Origin: Desulfovibrionaceae bacterium
GTDB lineage: Bacteria > Desulfobacterota > Desulfovibrionia > Desulfovibrionales > Desulfovibrionaceae
Reading direction: 5' to 3'
Length of the DNA: 64,000 bases
Assembly (NCBI GenBank): GCA_022510785.1
Contig: JAFLSV010000011.1
Span: forward strand, 1-64,000
Shown: piece after piece, positions 26,693 to 35,558 of the stretch
How the letters are laid out: each line of letters opens with the position of its first letter
Position numbering within the stretch: position 1 is the stretch's first letter
The notes under the pieces: model-generated
The model's input: the letters and a program-made list of their open reading frames with translations, nothing else
What the model was told of the DNA's origin: nothing
Database searches by the model: none
Position numbers and translations under genes: made by a program

Positions 26693-28411
26693 TCAGCTGA
26701 AAAAGTAGCGCTGGGCCAGGCTTATCGTGCCGGCGGGCGCCACCGTGGCGTGCTCGCCGTTGACCATGACGGCGAAGGTTTCGGGATTGACCTCGATCCG
26801 CGGGGTGAGGTCGTTGCGGATCAGGCTTTTTTTGGACAGATTGCGCGTGCCGCGCACGGGCAGCACCGCGCTGCGGAGATTCAGCCTGTCCCTGATGCCG
26901 TTTTCCCAGGCCAGGCGGGACACAAAGCTGCACCGGGTGCCCTGCCTCAGGGCGCCGTACTGGCCGAACATGGGGCGGTAGTATGCGGGCTGGGGCGTGG
27001 GCAGGGAGGCGTTGGGGTCACCCATATTGGACCAGCTGATGAAGCCGCCTTTGAGCACCATGAACGGCTTGGCGCCGAAAAACTGGGGTTGCCACAGCAC
27101 CAGGTCGGCCGTTTTGCCCTTTTCGACGGAGCCGATGTAGTCCGACACCCCGTGGGTGATGGCCGGGTTGATGGTAATTTTGGCCACATAGCGCAGCACG
27201 CGGAAGTTATCGTTGCGATCGGCGTCCTCCGGCAGTTTGCCGCGGGCGGCCTTCATGGCGTCGGCCATCTGGATGGTGCGCAGCCAGTTTTCGCCCACGC
27301 GGCCCATAGCCTGGGAGTCCGACGACACCATGGAGATGGCGCCCATATCGTGCAGCACGTTTTCCGCCGCGATGGTTTCTCCGCGCACCCGGCTTTCGGC
27401 GAAGGACACGTCAGAGGGCACGTTGGGGTTGAGGTTGTGGCAGACCATGATCATGTCGAACAGTTCGGCCTGCGTGTTGACGCCAAAGGGCAGGGTGGGG
27501 TTGGTGGAACTGGGCAGCACGTTGAGCAGGCCGGCCACCCTGATGAGGTCGGGGGCGTGTCCGCCGCCCGCTCCTTCGGTGTGATAGGTGTGGATGACCC
27601 GCCCCTCAAAGGCGGCGATGGTATCTTCCACATATCCCGCCTCATTGAGAGTGTCGGTATGGATGGACACCTGCACGTCGGTTTTGTCGGCCACGGACAG
27701 GGCGGCCCGGATGACGGCCGGGGTGGCCCCCCAGTCCTCATGAATTTTAAAGCCCACCGCTCCGGAGGCGACCTGATCAAGCAGCGGGCCTTCGCTGCTG
27801 GCGTGCCCCTTGCCCAGAATGCCGGTGCTGACGGGCAGGCCCTCGCAGGCTTCCAGCATGCGCTCCATATTCCACCTGCCCGCGGTGATGGTGGTGCCGT
27901 TGCTTCCGTCGGTGGGGCCGATACCACCACCGAACAGCGTGGTCACGCCGTTGGACAGGGCGGCCTCGGCCTGCTGGGGGGCAATGAAATGCACATGGCT
28001 GTCGATGCCGCCGGCGGTCAGGATGAGGTGCTCGCCTGAAATGGCGTCGGTGTTGTTGCCGACCACCAGGCAGGGATCCACGTTGTCCATGGTGGAGGGG
28101 TTGCCCGCCTTGCCGATGCCCGCGATTTTGCCGTCGCGGACGCCGACGTCGGCCTTGATGACCCCCTGCACGGCGTCGATGATGGTGACGTTGGTGATCA
28201 CGAGATCGAGCACGCCGCTGTCGCGCCGGGAGTGGTCGTCGCTGCCCATGCCGGCGCGCAGGCTCTTGCCGCCGCCGTACACGGATTCATCGCCGTAACC
28301 GCGAAGATCCTTTTCAATTTCCACATACAAGTCAGTGTCGCCGAGGCGGATTCTATCCCCCACGGTGGGCCCGAAAAGAGCCGCGTATTCGTGTCGTGAA
28401 ATCTGTGGCAT
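26693..28411 (-). CDS. ureC: Urease alpha (catalytic) subunit
   Basis: A 572-residue amidohydrolase-fold subunit that splits urea to ammonia and carbamate with two nickel ions. Nickel ligands and catalytic residues are visible: DSHVHF (His139/141), FKIHEDWG with the carbamylated Lys222 and His224, HTDTLNEAG (His251) and [12 protein letters not shown] (His277 region). The flap reads [11 protein letters not shown]: the catalytic His after Cys324 is kept, and the next position is Asn rather than His, a variant known from other ureases. ATG at 28411 after AAGGAAG. It heads the block that also carries ureE, F, G and D. Confidence 0.98.
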   Translation of the reverse strand: MPQISRHEYAALFGPTVGDRIRLGDTDLYVEIEKDLRGYGDESVYGGGKSLRAGMGSDDHSRRDSGVLDLVITNVTIIDAVQGVIKADVGVRDGKIAGIGKAGNPSTMDNVDPCLVVGNNTDAISGEHLILTAGGIDSHVHFIAPQQAEAALSNGVTTLFGGGIGPTDGSNGTTITAGRWNMERMLEACEGLPVSTGILGKGHASSEGPLLDQVASGAVGFKIHEDWGATPAVIRAALSVADKTDVQVSIHTDTLNEAGYVEDTIAAFEGRVIHTYHTEGAGGGHAPDLIRVAGLLNVLPSSTNPTLPFGVNTQAELFDMIMVCHNLNPNVPSDVSFAESRVRGETIAAENVLHDMGAISMVSSDSQAMGRVGENWLRTIQMADAMKAARGKLPEDADRNDNFRVLRYVAKITINPAITHGVSDYIGSVEKGKTADLVLWQPQFFGAKPFMVLKGGFISWSNMGDPNASLPTPQPAYYRPMFGQYGALRQGTRCSFVSRLAWENGIRDRLNLRSAVLPVRGTRNLSKKSLIRNDLTPRIEVNPETFAVMVNGEHATVAPAGTISLAQRYFFS

Positions 28412-28536
28412 GGTGACTTCCTTTCCTTATTAAAACTGTGTGCGGGGCAGGCTCGTCTGACCCTGCGCGTGGCTCGGGCAGGGAGCGCGTGCGTGTGAAG
28501 CCGGGCACGCCATCCCGGGTGCGCCCGATGGCGCCG

Positions 28537-28989
28537 TTACGGCCGGTCGCCGGCGTTTTTAAAGCCCAGCGCCAGCGCCCGGGCCACCTTGAGGGCTTTC
28601 ATGCGCGTGTCGCCGGCCCAGCCGTCCACCAGGTTATTGAAGCCGTGGATGCTGCACAGCCCGCCGAAGGGTATAAGCGACACGGTTTTTTCATCACCCG
28701 GTTCAAAGCGGATGGCCGTGGTGGCCGCGATATTGAGGCGCATGCCATAGGCGGCGCCGCGATCAAATTCGAGGGCGCGGTTGACCTCAAAAAAATGAAA
28801 GTGCGAACCCACCTGAATGGGCCGGTCGCCGGTATTGCGCACTTTAAGGCTGATGGCCGGGCGCGATTCGTTGAACACAACGGGCGTGTCGCTGAACACG
28901 CAGCCGCCCACGGGAACCGCCCGTTCCCGCTGGGGCTGTGCGGTCTGTCGGCCGGATTCCTTGTCCGGTGTGTGCTTTTTGCTGTCCAT
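28537..28989 (-). CDS. ureB: Urease beta subunit
   Basis: A 150-residue beta subunit of the (alpha-beta-gamma) urease. Core family pattern: [23 protein letters not shown], then [26 protein letters not shown] and [18 protein letters not shown]. The first about 28 residues form a polar extension ([12 protein letters not shown] and on) beyond the usual start near position PVGGCVF; this lengthens the normal 100-110-residue subunit. The ATG at 28989 is preceded by AAGGAG. It lies 25 bases after ureA and 125 before ureC. Confidence 0.95.
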   Translation of the reverse strand: MDSKKHTPDKESGRQTAQPQRERAVPVGGCVFSDTPVVFNESRPAISLKVRNTGDRPIQVGSHFHFFEVNRALEFDRGAAYGMRLNIAATTAIRFEPGDEKTVSLIPFGGLCSIHGFNNLVDGWAGDTRMKALKVARALALGFKNAGDRP

Positions 28990-29014
28990 ACGGGTATGCT
29001 CCTTGGGAAATGCC

Positions 29015-29317
29015 TCAGCTGATGGGGTTGTGGATGGTGATCAGGCGGCTGCCGTCGCTGAACACCGCTTCCACCTGAACCGAGGGGATCATGTCCGCCA
29101 CGCCGTCCATGACATCCTTTCGGGACAGGGTTTTGCGCGCTTCGCTCATGACTTCCTCAACACTTTTGCCCGCCCTTGCCTCGTTGAGGGCTGTGGCGGA
29201 AATCAGGGCCACGGCTTCGGGATGGTTGAGCCTGAGGCCGTTTTCCTTCCTCCTCAGGGCCACACTGGCCATGGTGTGAATCATCAGTTTGTCAAGTTCC
29301 CGGGGGGTGAGATGCAT
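29015..29317 (-). CDS. ureA: Urease gamma subunit
   Basis: A 100-residue gamma subunit, the usual length. [40 protein letters not shown] and [20 protein letters not shown] are the standard conserved segments. The ATG at 29317 has AGGAGG-type context upstream, and this is the first gene of the minus-strand urease operon. A 192-base gap divides it from the divergent ybaK-like gene and should hold the operon promoter, though I cannot point to convincing -35/-10 boxes or a NikR or NtrC-type site. Confidence 0.97.
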   Translation of the reverse strand: MHLTPRELDKLMIHTMASVALRRKENGLRLNHPEAVALISATALNEARAGKSVEEVMSEARKTLSRKDVMDGVADMIPSVQVEAVFSDGSRLITIHNPIS

Positions 29318-29509
29318 GGCTCATTCCTCCTGATTGCAGGATTGATCGGCGGGAGTGCTGCGGATGCTCCCATATTTTCCGATACGCCGCGAATGTAGAA
29401 AGTTCCGAAAGGGGGCGCCATTGTAATCATGCGTGCGGCGCTTATGTATAAAAGGGGCTGGCGGCCGCGCCCCTCGGGTGCTATGACGTTCGCAGACAGG
29501 GAGAGGTTT

Positions 29510-30022
29510 ATGCTGGATGCGGCGCGGGTGCTGGATCTGCTCCGGGAGCGGGGGATTGTGTTCCACCTTTATGAACACCAGGCCGTGGACAACGCGCAGG
29601 CCGCGGCGGACGTCCGTGCCCTCATGGCCGGAGTGATATGCAAGAGCCTGTTCCTGCGGGGCAAGGACGGCTCGCTGTGGCTGGTCACGGTGCCGCTGGA
29701 TGCCCGGGTGGATCTGAAAACCCTGGGGCGGAAGCTGGGCTGCGGCCGTCTGGCCTTTGGCGACGCGGACGCCATGATGCGGCACCTGGGCGTGCGGCCG
29801 GGATCGGTCACGCCCCTGGCCGTGCTCAACGACGCGCGGGGCGCGGTTCGCCTGGTCATGGACGAGGGGCTTTTTTCCCTGCCGCTCATCAACGTCCATC
29901 CCCTGAGGAATACCATGAGCGTTGACATCGACCCGCATTCCGTCGCGCAGCTGGCCGCGGAGTACGGGCACGAACCTTTGCGCCTGGCGGGCATCCGCGC
30001 GGACATCCTCCCGGACGGCTGA
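29510..30022 (+). CDS. YbaK/prolyl-tRNA deacylase-like protein
   Basis: A 170-residue protein of the YbaK/ProX family that hydrolyses mis-charged tRNA (Ala- or Cys-tRNA-Pro) in trans. VDNAQAAADVRALMAGVICKSL, FLRGKDGSLWLVTV and GSVTPLAVLNDARGAVRLVMDE are family segments; the conserved Lys of ICKSLFL and the GSVTP loop are there. I chose the ATG at 29510 because GGGAG precedes it; the frame continues upstream without a good site. It is divergent from ureA. The stop codon lies in the loop of a hairpin (30011-30031). Confidence 0.88.
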   Translation: MLDAARVLDLLRERGIVFHLYEHQAVDNAQAAADVRALMAGVICKSLFLRGKDGSLWLVTVPLDARVDLKTLGRKLGCGRLAFGDADAMMRHLGVRPGSVTPLAVLNDARGAVRLVMDEGLFSLPLINVHPLRNTMSVDIDPHSVAQLAAEYGHEPLRLAGIRADILPDG

Positions 30023-30031
30023 GCCGTCCGG
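30011..30031. other. Perfect hairpin spanning the ybaK-like stop codon
   Basis: CCGGACGGC-TGA-GCCGTCCGG: nine perfect pairs with the stop codon as the three-base loop. No T-run follows, so it is not a standard Rho-independent terminator; it may protect the mRNA 3' end. Confidence 0.6.
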
Positions 30032-30244
30032 CCGCGGCGGGACGCGCGGCGGAAGCCATGCGTCGGCCGGACACCCGTGCGGCCGGCGTCAGCGGCGTCC
30101 CTGACCCGCCCCGTCCCCTCACGGATGAGGAGCGCCCCGCGCCGCCGGGGCCTGCCCTGTTCCGAAACGTTTCAGGTTTCTTGGGCGGCGGGGAGCCGGG
30201 CGGTTCCACCATGCTGACAGACTGTTTCAGGAGGATTGCCGGAA

Positions 30245-30769
30245 ATGATGTTAAGAAAAGCTGCTCTTTCCGATCTGGATGGCGTCGAGGAAGCGTATCG
30301 GGAACATTTTGCGCATGAGAAGCAATATGGCGCGTACACGGTTTTTCAGGAAGGTATTTATCCCACCCGACAAGTCGCGGAAAATGCCATGCAAAATGGC
30401 TCTTTGTATGTATGTGAAGAAAATGACGTTATATTGGGAAGTATGATTTTAAATGAACACCAGCCAGATGAATATAAAAAAATAAATTGGCAAGTTACGG
30501 CTGAAAATGAAAAAGTAAGAGTTCTTCATTTATTGATGGTAAGACCAAACGCATCTGGAAAAGGAGTAGGAACGTCTTTAGTCAATTATGCTATTGATAT
30601 AGCAAAACGGCAATTTTGCGTAACAATCAGACTTGATACGGGTGAACAAAATGTACCTGCCATTTCTCTGTATAAAAAATTAGGTTTTCAAGTGGCAGCC
30701 AATATTCCCATGAGAGTGGGAGGGGTGATTCCACATAGTCATCATCTTTTTTTTGAAAAAATGATATAA
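30245..30769 (+). CDS. GNAT family N-acetyltransferase
   Basis: A 174-residue acetyl-CoA-dependent acetyltransferase. LHLLMVRPNASGKGVGTSLV holds beta-4 and the acetyl-CoA pyrophosphate loop (R/Q-x-x-G-x-G/A type), and ISLYKKLGFQVAANIPM is the closing motif. The ATG at 30245 follows AGGAGG at ten bases; a second ATG lies next to it, and a TTG at 30236 is too close to the site. Most of the gene is markedly AT-rich against its GC-rich neighbours, pointing to horizontal acquisition as a single gene. Substrate unknown. Confidence 0.88.
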   Translation: MMLRKAALSDLDGVEEAYREHFAHEKQYGAYTVFQEGIYPTRQVAENAMQNGSLYVCEENDVILGSMILNEHQPDEYKKINWQVTAENEKVRVLHLLMVRPNASGKGVGTSLVNYAIDIAKRQFCVTIRLDTGEQNVPAISLYKKLGFQVAANIPMRVGGVIPHSHHLFFEKMI

Positions 30770-30923
30770 CGGGTAGTTCCCTGTTCCTTCGCCCCCTTTT
30801 TCCGGGCGCGCATCGAAGCACCGTCGCTGACCGGCGGCTGGCCATCGCAACGCTGCCTTTGCATGGTGCATCGGGCCGCCCGCGCTCTCCGGCGGTCTTT
30901 GCGCCCGTGGCGCCCGCGCCCCG

Positions 30924-32396
30924 TCAGGTTTCCGGCAGGTTCTTTTTCTCGTGCGGAACCTCAACCAGCCCGATGCGGTAGCGCCGCGCCTTGCGGAAGA
31001 TGGTGGACTGGCTGACCTTCAGGCGTCGCGCGGCCTTGTAGGTGCTGCCCGTTTCGGCCAGGGCGGCCATGATCAGTGTCCGTTCCACCTCTTCCACAGC
31101 CGCGCGCAGGGAAGGGGCCGCGCGCGGGGAGGAAGGCGCCGGAGCGCTTTCCCCGCCGTCCTCCGCCGGACGCGCGCGGGACGGGACGCCGTCCGGCTCC
31201 GCCGGACGCATGTAGGGCGGGAGGTCTTCCACCGTGATGGTTTCGCCGTCGCTCATGACCACCAGAGACTGCACCACGGCGGCGAGCTCGCGCACGTTGC
31301 CCGGCCAGGGATAGGTCAGCATGTGGTTGAGCACCCTCGGCTCGAAGTTTTTTGTGAGACCGTCCTTCCTGGCCGCCTGCCGCAGGAAGAACATGGCCAG
31401 CAGGGGGATATCATCGGGGTGCTCGCGCAGGGGGGAGATTTCCATGGAGAGCACGCGCAGGCGGTAAAAAAGATCCTCCCGGAAGCGTCCGTCCGTGGTC
31501 ATGGCGGCGAGCGGCCTGTTGCTGGCCGCGATGACGCGCACATCCGCCGTGATGGGTCTGGTGCCGCCCACCCGGTGAAAGGGGTGCCCGTCCAGCACCT
31601 GCAGAAGCTTGGCCTGCATGGGCGGAGGCAGCTCGCCGATTTCATCCAGCAGCAGGGTGCCGGTGTGCGCCAGCTCGAACATGCCCGGCTTGCCTCCCGG
31701 CGCGGCTCCGGTAAACGCGCCCTTTTCGTAGCCGAACAGCTCCGACTCCATGAGCGACATGGGGATGGCCCCGCAGTTGACCGCGATGAAGGGCCTGTCC
31801 CGCCGGGAGCTCAGGCTGTGGATGACCCTGGCGGCGTGGGTCTTGCCCGTGCCTGTTTCACCAAGGATCAGGGTGACGGCGTCCGTCCTGGCCGCCTTGG
31901 CCACGTCCTGGCGCAGCCGGCGCATGGCGGCGCTGTACCCCACAAAGCCTTCATCCAGAGCGGACTCCAGATAGGCCAGTCCGGCCTTGTACGCCCGGGT
32001 TTCCTCTTCCAGGGCGGCCAGCTTGCGCTGGAGCGACTCCAGCTCCGTCATGTCGCGGATGGACGCGATAACGCGGCAGATTTCCCCCCGGGCGTCAAAG
32101 ACGGGCGTGCTGGTATTGAGACAGCGCTTGCCGTTGGCATAGTCGTCAAACATGGTGACGGCGCGCTTTTCGGCCAGGGCGCGCAGGGTGACGCAGGTGG
32201 AAAAAAGCCCCTCGTCCGCGGCGGCGCTCACATGCCTGCCCACCACGTCCTCGGCGCGGATGCCCGCGATGCGCTCCATGGCCTTGTTCACATGGAGCGT
32301 CGTGCCCTGCGCGTCAATGACCCAGATGCCGTCATGGATGGAATTGAGCAGGATGTCGTATTCGCGCGCCAGCAGCTCGGCATTGTCCTCATTCAT
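30924..32396 (-). CDS. PAS-containing sigma-54-dependent activator, probable regulator of the taurine genes
   Basis: A 490-residue bacterial enhancer-binding protein. A PAS domain (about 10-115: NSIHDGIWVIDAQGTTLHVNK) senses a signal. The AAA+ domain (about 150-390) has Walker A GETGTGKT (179-186), the sigma-54 contact loop GAFTGA (226-231) and Walker B LLLDEIGE (248-255). A C-terminal Fis-type HTH (TYKAARRLKVSQSTIFRKARR) binds DNA. The ATG at 32396 has GAGG at six bases. It is divergent from ald-tpa-dctPQM; a -24/-12 promoter reads toward ald and a palindrome sits just in front of this gene's start, so it very likely activates taurine catabolism and may control itself. The PAS ligand is unknown. 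Confidence 0.9.
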   Translation of the reverse strand: MNEDNAELLAREYDILLNSIHDGIWVIDAQGTTLHVNKAMERIAGIRAEDVVGRHVSAAADEGLFSTCVTLRALAEKRAVTMFDDYANGKRCLNTSTPVFDARGEICRVIASIRDMTELESLQRKLAALEEETRAYKAGLAYLESALDEGFVGYSAAMRRLRQDVAKAARTDAVTLILGETGTGKTHAARVIHSLSSRRDRPFIAVNCGAIPMSLMESELFGYEKGAFTGAAPGGKPGMFELAHTGTLLLDEIGELPPPMQAKLLQVLDGHPFHRVGGTRPITADVRVIAASNRPLAAMTTDGRFREDLFYRLRVLSMEISPLREHPDDIPLLAMFFLRQAARKDGLTKNFEPRVLNHMLTYPWPGNVRELAAVVQSLVVMSDGETITVEDLPPYMRPAEPDGVPSRARPAEDGGESAPAPSSPRAAPSLRAAVEEVERTLIMAALAETGSTYKAARRLKVSQSTIFRKARRYRIGLVEVPHEKKNLPET

Positions 32397-32408
32397 GCCC
32401 ACCCTCGA

Positions 32409-32430
32409 TGCAATTATGCATTGTAATGCA
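32409..32430. promoter_or_regulatory. Palindrome and TGCA repeats, putative enhancer site of the activator
   Basis: TGCATT-GT-AATGCA (32417-32430) is a perfect inverted repeat; a further TGCA at 32409-32412 makes three TGCA motifs in 22 bases. It lies about 120-130 bases upstream of the sigma-54 promoter, a normal distance for an enhancer, and 13-34 bases upstream of the activator gene's start. Role inferred from placement. The rest of 32397-32765 is GC-rich leader without any gene I can support. Confidence 0.55.
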
Positions 32431-32548
32431 GATGTGACTTGTTCCGGCCCTTGATACACGCTGTGCCCTGTCATTTTTGCATGAGTCTCCTCGTGCCGTC
32501 AAGCGGCCGGCCCGCGGCGATTCAGGATCGGAGGGGATATGAGAAAAA

Positions 32549-32563
32549 AGGAACGATCCTTGC
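32549..32563 (+). promoter_or_regulatory. Sigma-54 (-24/-12) promoter of ald-tpa-TRAP
   Basis: AGGAAC-GATCC-TTGC, with GG at 32550-32551 and GC at 32562-32563 exactly 12 bases apart, matches the invariant sigma-54 spacing (consensus TGGCAC-N5-TTGC). Transcription would start near 32575, giving a leader of about 190 bases before ald. Presence of a sigma-54 activator gene next door supports it. Confidence 0.7.
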
Positions 32564-32765
32564 ATCATCCGGCGCGGCCCGTTCCGCGGGCACCAACGCA
32601 ACGCGGGGCCGCTCCGCGGCCGGCCCATCCCCGTGTTCCTCAGACTGCAGGGACAGCCGTACGGAGCCGCCCCGCGACATGCGGGCAGCCCGGCCTGATG
32701 CGCGGCGCACCCTATGTTCGGGTGCTTTTGGATTGAAACCCTTTCCATTCACACGGAGGTTCGCC

Positions 32766-33887
32766 ATGCTTGTCGGTATACCCAAAGAGATCAAAGCCCA
32801 GGAAAACCGTGTCGGCATCACGCCCGCCGGCGTCCATGCCCTGGTGGAAGCCGGCCATACCGTGCGTGTGGAAAGGGGCGCCGGCCTCGGCAGCATGATT
32901 GCGGATGACGAATTCGCCGCCGCGGGCGCCGTCCTTGCCGCCAGCGCGAAGGAATGCTGGGACTGCGACATGGTCGTGAAAGTGAAGGAGCCTTTGCCCG
33001 CGGAATACGACCTGTTCCACGAGGGGCTCATCCTGTTCACCTATCTGCACCTCGCGCCGGAACCGGCCCTGACAAGGGCACTGCTGGACAAAAAGGTCAT
33101 CGGCATCGCCTATGAAACGGTGCAGCTTGACAGCGGCGCCCTGCCCCTGCTGGCCCCCATGTCCGAAATCGCCGGCCGCATGGCCACCCAGGTGGGCGCG
33201 CAGATGCTGACCAAAATCGAAGGGGGCATGGGGCTTCTGCTCGGCGGCACGGCCGGCGTGCAGGCCGCCCATGTGGTGATCATCGGCGCCGGCGTGGTGG
33301 GCCTTTCCGCCGCCAAGGTGGCCATGGGCATGGGCGCCCGCGTGACCATCCTTGACAGCAACCTGAACCGCCTGCGCTACATTGACGACGTGTACGGCGG
33401 GCGCATCCAGACCCTGGCCTCCAACGCCTTCAACATCGCCGCCTCGGTGAGGGACGCCGACCTGCTCATCGGTTCGGTGCTCATCCCGGGCGCGCTCACC
33501 CCGAAACTGGTGACCGAAGCCATGGTGAACACCATGAAAAAGGGCGCGGCCATCGTGGACGTGGCCATTGATCAGGGCGGCTGCATCGAGGTGACCGCCA
33601 GGCACGGCGCCACCTATCATGACAGGCCGACCTTCATGCATGAGGGAATCGTGTGCTACTCGGTGGGGAATATGCCCGGCGCCGTGGCCCGCACCTCCAC
33701 CTTCACCCTGACCAACGCCACCATGCCCTACATGGTGGCCCTGGCCAGCAAGGGCTGGAAGCGCGCCTGCCAGGACGACAAGGCGCTGGCGCGCGGTATT
33801 AACACCCATGGCGGCAAGGTGTACTTCAAGGGCGTGGCCGACGCGCTCGGCTATGAGCTCAGCTGCGCCTGCGAACTGCTGAAGTAG
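32766..33887 (+). CDS. ald: Alanine dehydrogenase
   Basis: A 373-residue NAD-dependent L-alanine dehydrogenase that regenerates pyruvate and frees ammonium. MLVGIPKEIKAQENRVGITP is the classic start; VVKVKEPLPAEYDLF contains the catalytic Lys region, YETVQL and MSEIAGRMATQVGAQ follow, and VVIIGAGVVGLSAAKVAMGMGA is the Rossmann nucleotide site. The ATG at 32766 follows GGAGG. It is the first gene of the operon, 37 bases before tpa, the same arrangement as in Bilophila-type taurine users: Tpa uses pyruvate as amino acceptor and makes alanine, and Ald turns it back to pyruvate. Confidence 0.97.
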   Translation: MLVGIPKEIKAQENRVGITPAGVHALVEAGHTVRVERGAGLGSMIADDEFAAAGAVLAASAKECWDCDMVVKVKEPLPAEYDLFHEGLILFTYLHLAPEPALTRALLDKKVIGIAYETVQLDSGALPLLAPMSEIAGRMATQVGAQMLTKIEGGMGLLLGGTAGVQAAHVVIIGAGVVGLSAAKVAMGMGARVTILDSNLNRLRYIDDVYGGRIQTLASNAFNIAASVRDADLLIGSVLIPGALTPKLVTEAMVNTMKKGAAIVDVAIDQGGCIEVTARHGATYHDRPTFMHEGIVCYSVGNMPGAVARTSTFTLTNATMPYMVALASKGWKRACQDDKALARGINTHGGKVYFKGVADALGYELSCACELLK

Positions 33888-33924
33888 GAATCCAAACCGC
33901 ATCAACCATCCAAAGGAGCACGCC

Positions 33925-35304
33925 ATGACGTATGATAAAGCTGAACTTGTCGCTCTGGACAAAAAGCATGTGTGGCACCACCTGACCCAGCACAAGGTGT
34001 TCGAGTCCTCTGATCCCGCCATCTATGTGAAGGGCGAGGGGATGAGAATCACGGACATCGACGGCAAAACCTACATCGACGCCGTGTCCGGCGGGGTGTG
34101 GACGGTGAACGTGGGCTACGGCCGCAGGGAAATTGTGGACGCCGTGGCCAAACAGATGATGGAGATGTGCTATTTCGCCAACGGCATCGGCAACATCCCC
34201 ACCATCCAGTTTTCCAAAAAGCTTATTGAAAAAATGCCCGGCATGAGCCGTGTCTATCTTTCCAATTCCGGTTCCGAGGCCAACGAAAAGGCCTTCAAGA
34301 TCGTGCGTCAGATTGGCCACCTGAAATACGGCGGCAAAAAAACCGGCATCCTGTACCGCGCCCGCGACTATCACGGCACCACCATCGGCACGCTGAGCGC
34401 CTGCGGCCAGTTTGAGCGCCGCGTCCAGTACGGCCCCTTCGCCCCGGGGTTCTATGAATTCCCGGACTGCGACGTGTACCGCTCCAAATTCGGCGCCGGC
34501 CCCGATTTGGGCGAAAAAATGGCCAAACAGCTGGAAGAGGTCATCCTGACCGTCGGCCCGGACGAGCTGGGTGGCGTCATTGTGGAGCCCATGACTGCGG
34601 GCGGCGGCATCCTTGTGCCTCCGGCCGGCTACTACGAAACCATGCGCACAATCTGTGACAAGTACAATCTGCTGCTCATCATGGACGAGGTGGTCTGCGG
34701 CCTGGGCCGCACCGGCAAATGGTTCGGCTACCAGCACTACAATGTCCAGCCCGACATCGTGACCATGGCCAAGGGCGTGGCTTCCGGCTATGCCGCCATT
34801 TCCTGCACCGTGACCACCGAAAAGGTCTTCCAGGACTTCATCGCCGACCCGGCCGACCATGACGCCTACTTCCGCGACATCTCCACCTTTGGCGGCTGCA
34901 CGGCCGGCCCCGCCGCCGCCCTGGCGAACATCACCATCATCGAGCGTGAACAGCTGCTGGAAAACTCCGCGAACATGGGTGAACGCCTGCTTGCGGGACT
35001 CCGGGGTCTCATGGACAAGCACGCCATCATCGGCGACGTGCGCGGCAGGGGACTGTTCGCGGGCATTGAAATCGTCAAGGATCGCGCCAGCAAGGAACCC
35101 ATTGCCGAACCCATCGCCAACGCCATGGTGGGCGCGGCCAAGGAGGCCGGCGTCATCATCGGCAAGACCTCGCGTTCCTTCCGCGAGTTCAACAACACCT
35201 TGACCCTGTGCCCGGCGCTCATTGCCACCGAGGCCGACATCGACGCCATCGTGGCCGGCATCGACAAGGCCTTCAGCGCCATTGAAAAAAAATTCGGCCT
35301 GTAA
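33925..35304 (+). CDS. tpa: Taurine:pyruvate aminotransferase
   Basis: A 459-residue class III, PLP-dependent aminotransferase that converts taurine and pyruvate to sulfoacetaldehyde and alanine. The opening MTYDKAELVALDKKHVWHHL and VSGGVWTVNVGYGRREIVDA closely recall the Bilophila wadsworthia enzyme. SNSGSEANEKAFK is the PLP phosphate pocket, LLIMDEVVCGLGRTGKWFG holds the aspartate that pairs with the ring nitrogen, and VTMAKGVASGYA carries the Schiff-base Lys283. Start ATG at 33925 with AAAGGAG. Neighbours: ald upstream, TRAP genes downstream. Class III aminotransferases vary in substrate, but this context and the sequence favour taurine. Confidence 0.93.
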   Translation: MTYDKAELVALDKKHVWHHLTQHKVFESSDPAIYVKGEGMRITDIDGKTYIDAVSGGVWTVNVGYGRREIVDAVAKQMMEMCYFANGIGNIPTIQFSKKLIEKMPGMSRVYLSNSGSEANEKAFKIVRQIGHLKYGGKKTGILYRARDYHGTTIGTLSACGQFERRVQYGPFAPGFYEFPDCDVYRSKFGAGPDLGEKMAKQLEEVILTVGPDELGGVIVEPMTAGGGILVPPAGYYETMRTICDKYNLLLIMDEVVCGLGRTGKWFGYQHYNVQPDIVTMAKGVASGYAAISCTVTTEKVFQDFIADPADHDAYFRDISTFGGCTAGPAAALANITIIEREQLLENSANMGERLLAGLRGLMDKHAIIGDVRGRGLFAGIEIVKDRASKEPIAEPIANAMVGAAKEAGVIIGKTSRSFREFNNTLTLCPALIATEADIDAIVAGIDKAFSAIEKKFGL

Positions 35305-35310
35305 AGGTGT

Positions 35311-35374
35311 CCGGCCTCCGGGCCGGGCGCGCGGGTTCACGCTTCGGGCGGGGGAGGGCCGTCGGCGCCCTCCC
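35311..35374 (+). other. Two GC-rich hairpins after tpa
   Basis: CCGGCC-TCCG-GGCCGG (35311-35326) and GGGAGGGC...GCCCTCCC (35352-35374) lie between tpa and dctP (254-base gap). Neither has a T-run, so they may slow or stabilise rather than end the transcript. Further on, a weak extended -10 (TGTGATAAAT, near 35498) might start dctP separately. Confidence 0.4.
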
Positions 35375-35558
35375 TCCGCCTCCGCCGGGGCCTGAAGCAG
35401 GGCAGGCGGGCTTCCATACCGGAGCAGACGGCCGCGCCCCCGCGCGTACCGCGCTTCAGGCCGGAGGGTATTTTTTTCTTTTCCTTTCGCTGAAGCTTGT
35501 GATAAATTGAGGCAAAGCGAAGTCACCCCGCACGTTAACGTTTCGCAAGGAGGGTTCC

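Noticed and set aside
35305-35558. A second sigma-54 promoter in front of dctP
   Set aside because: No GG-N10-GC pair in the gap fits; only a weak extended -10 is present.
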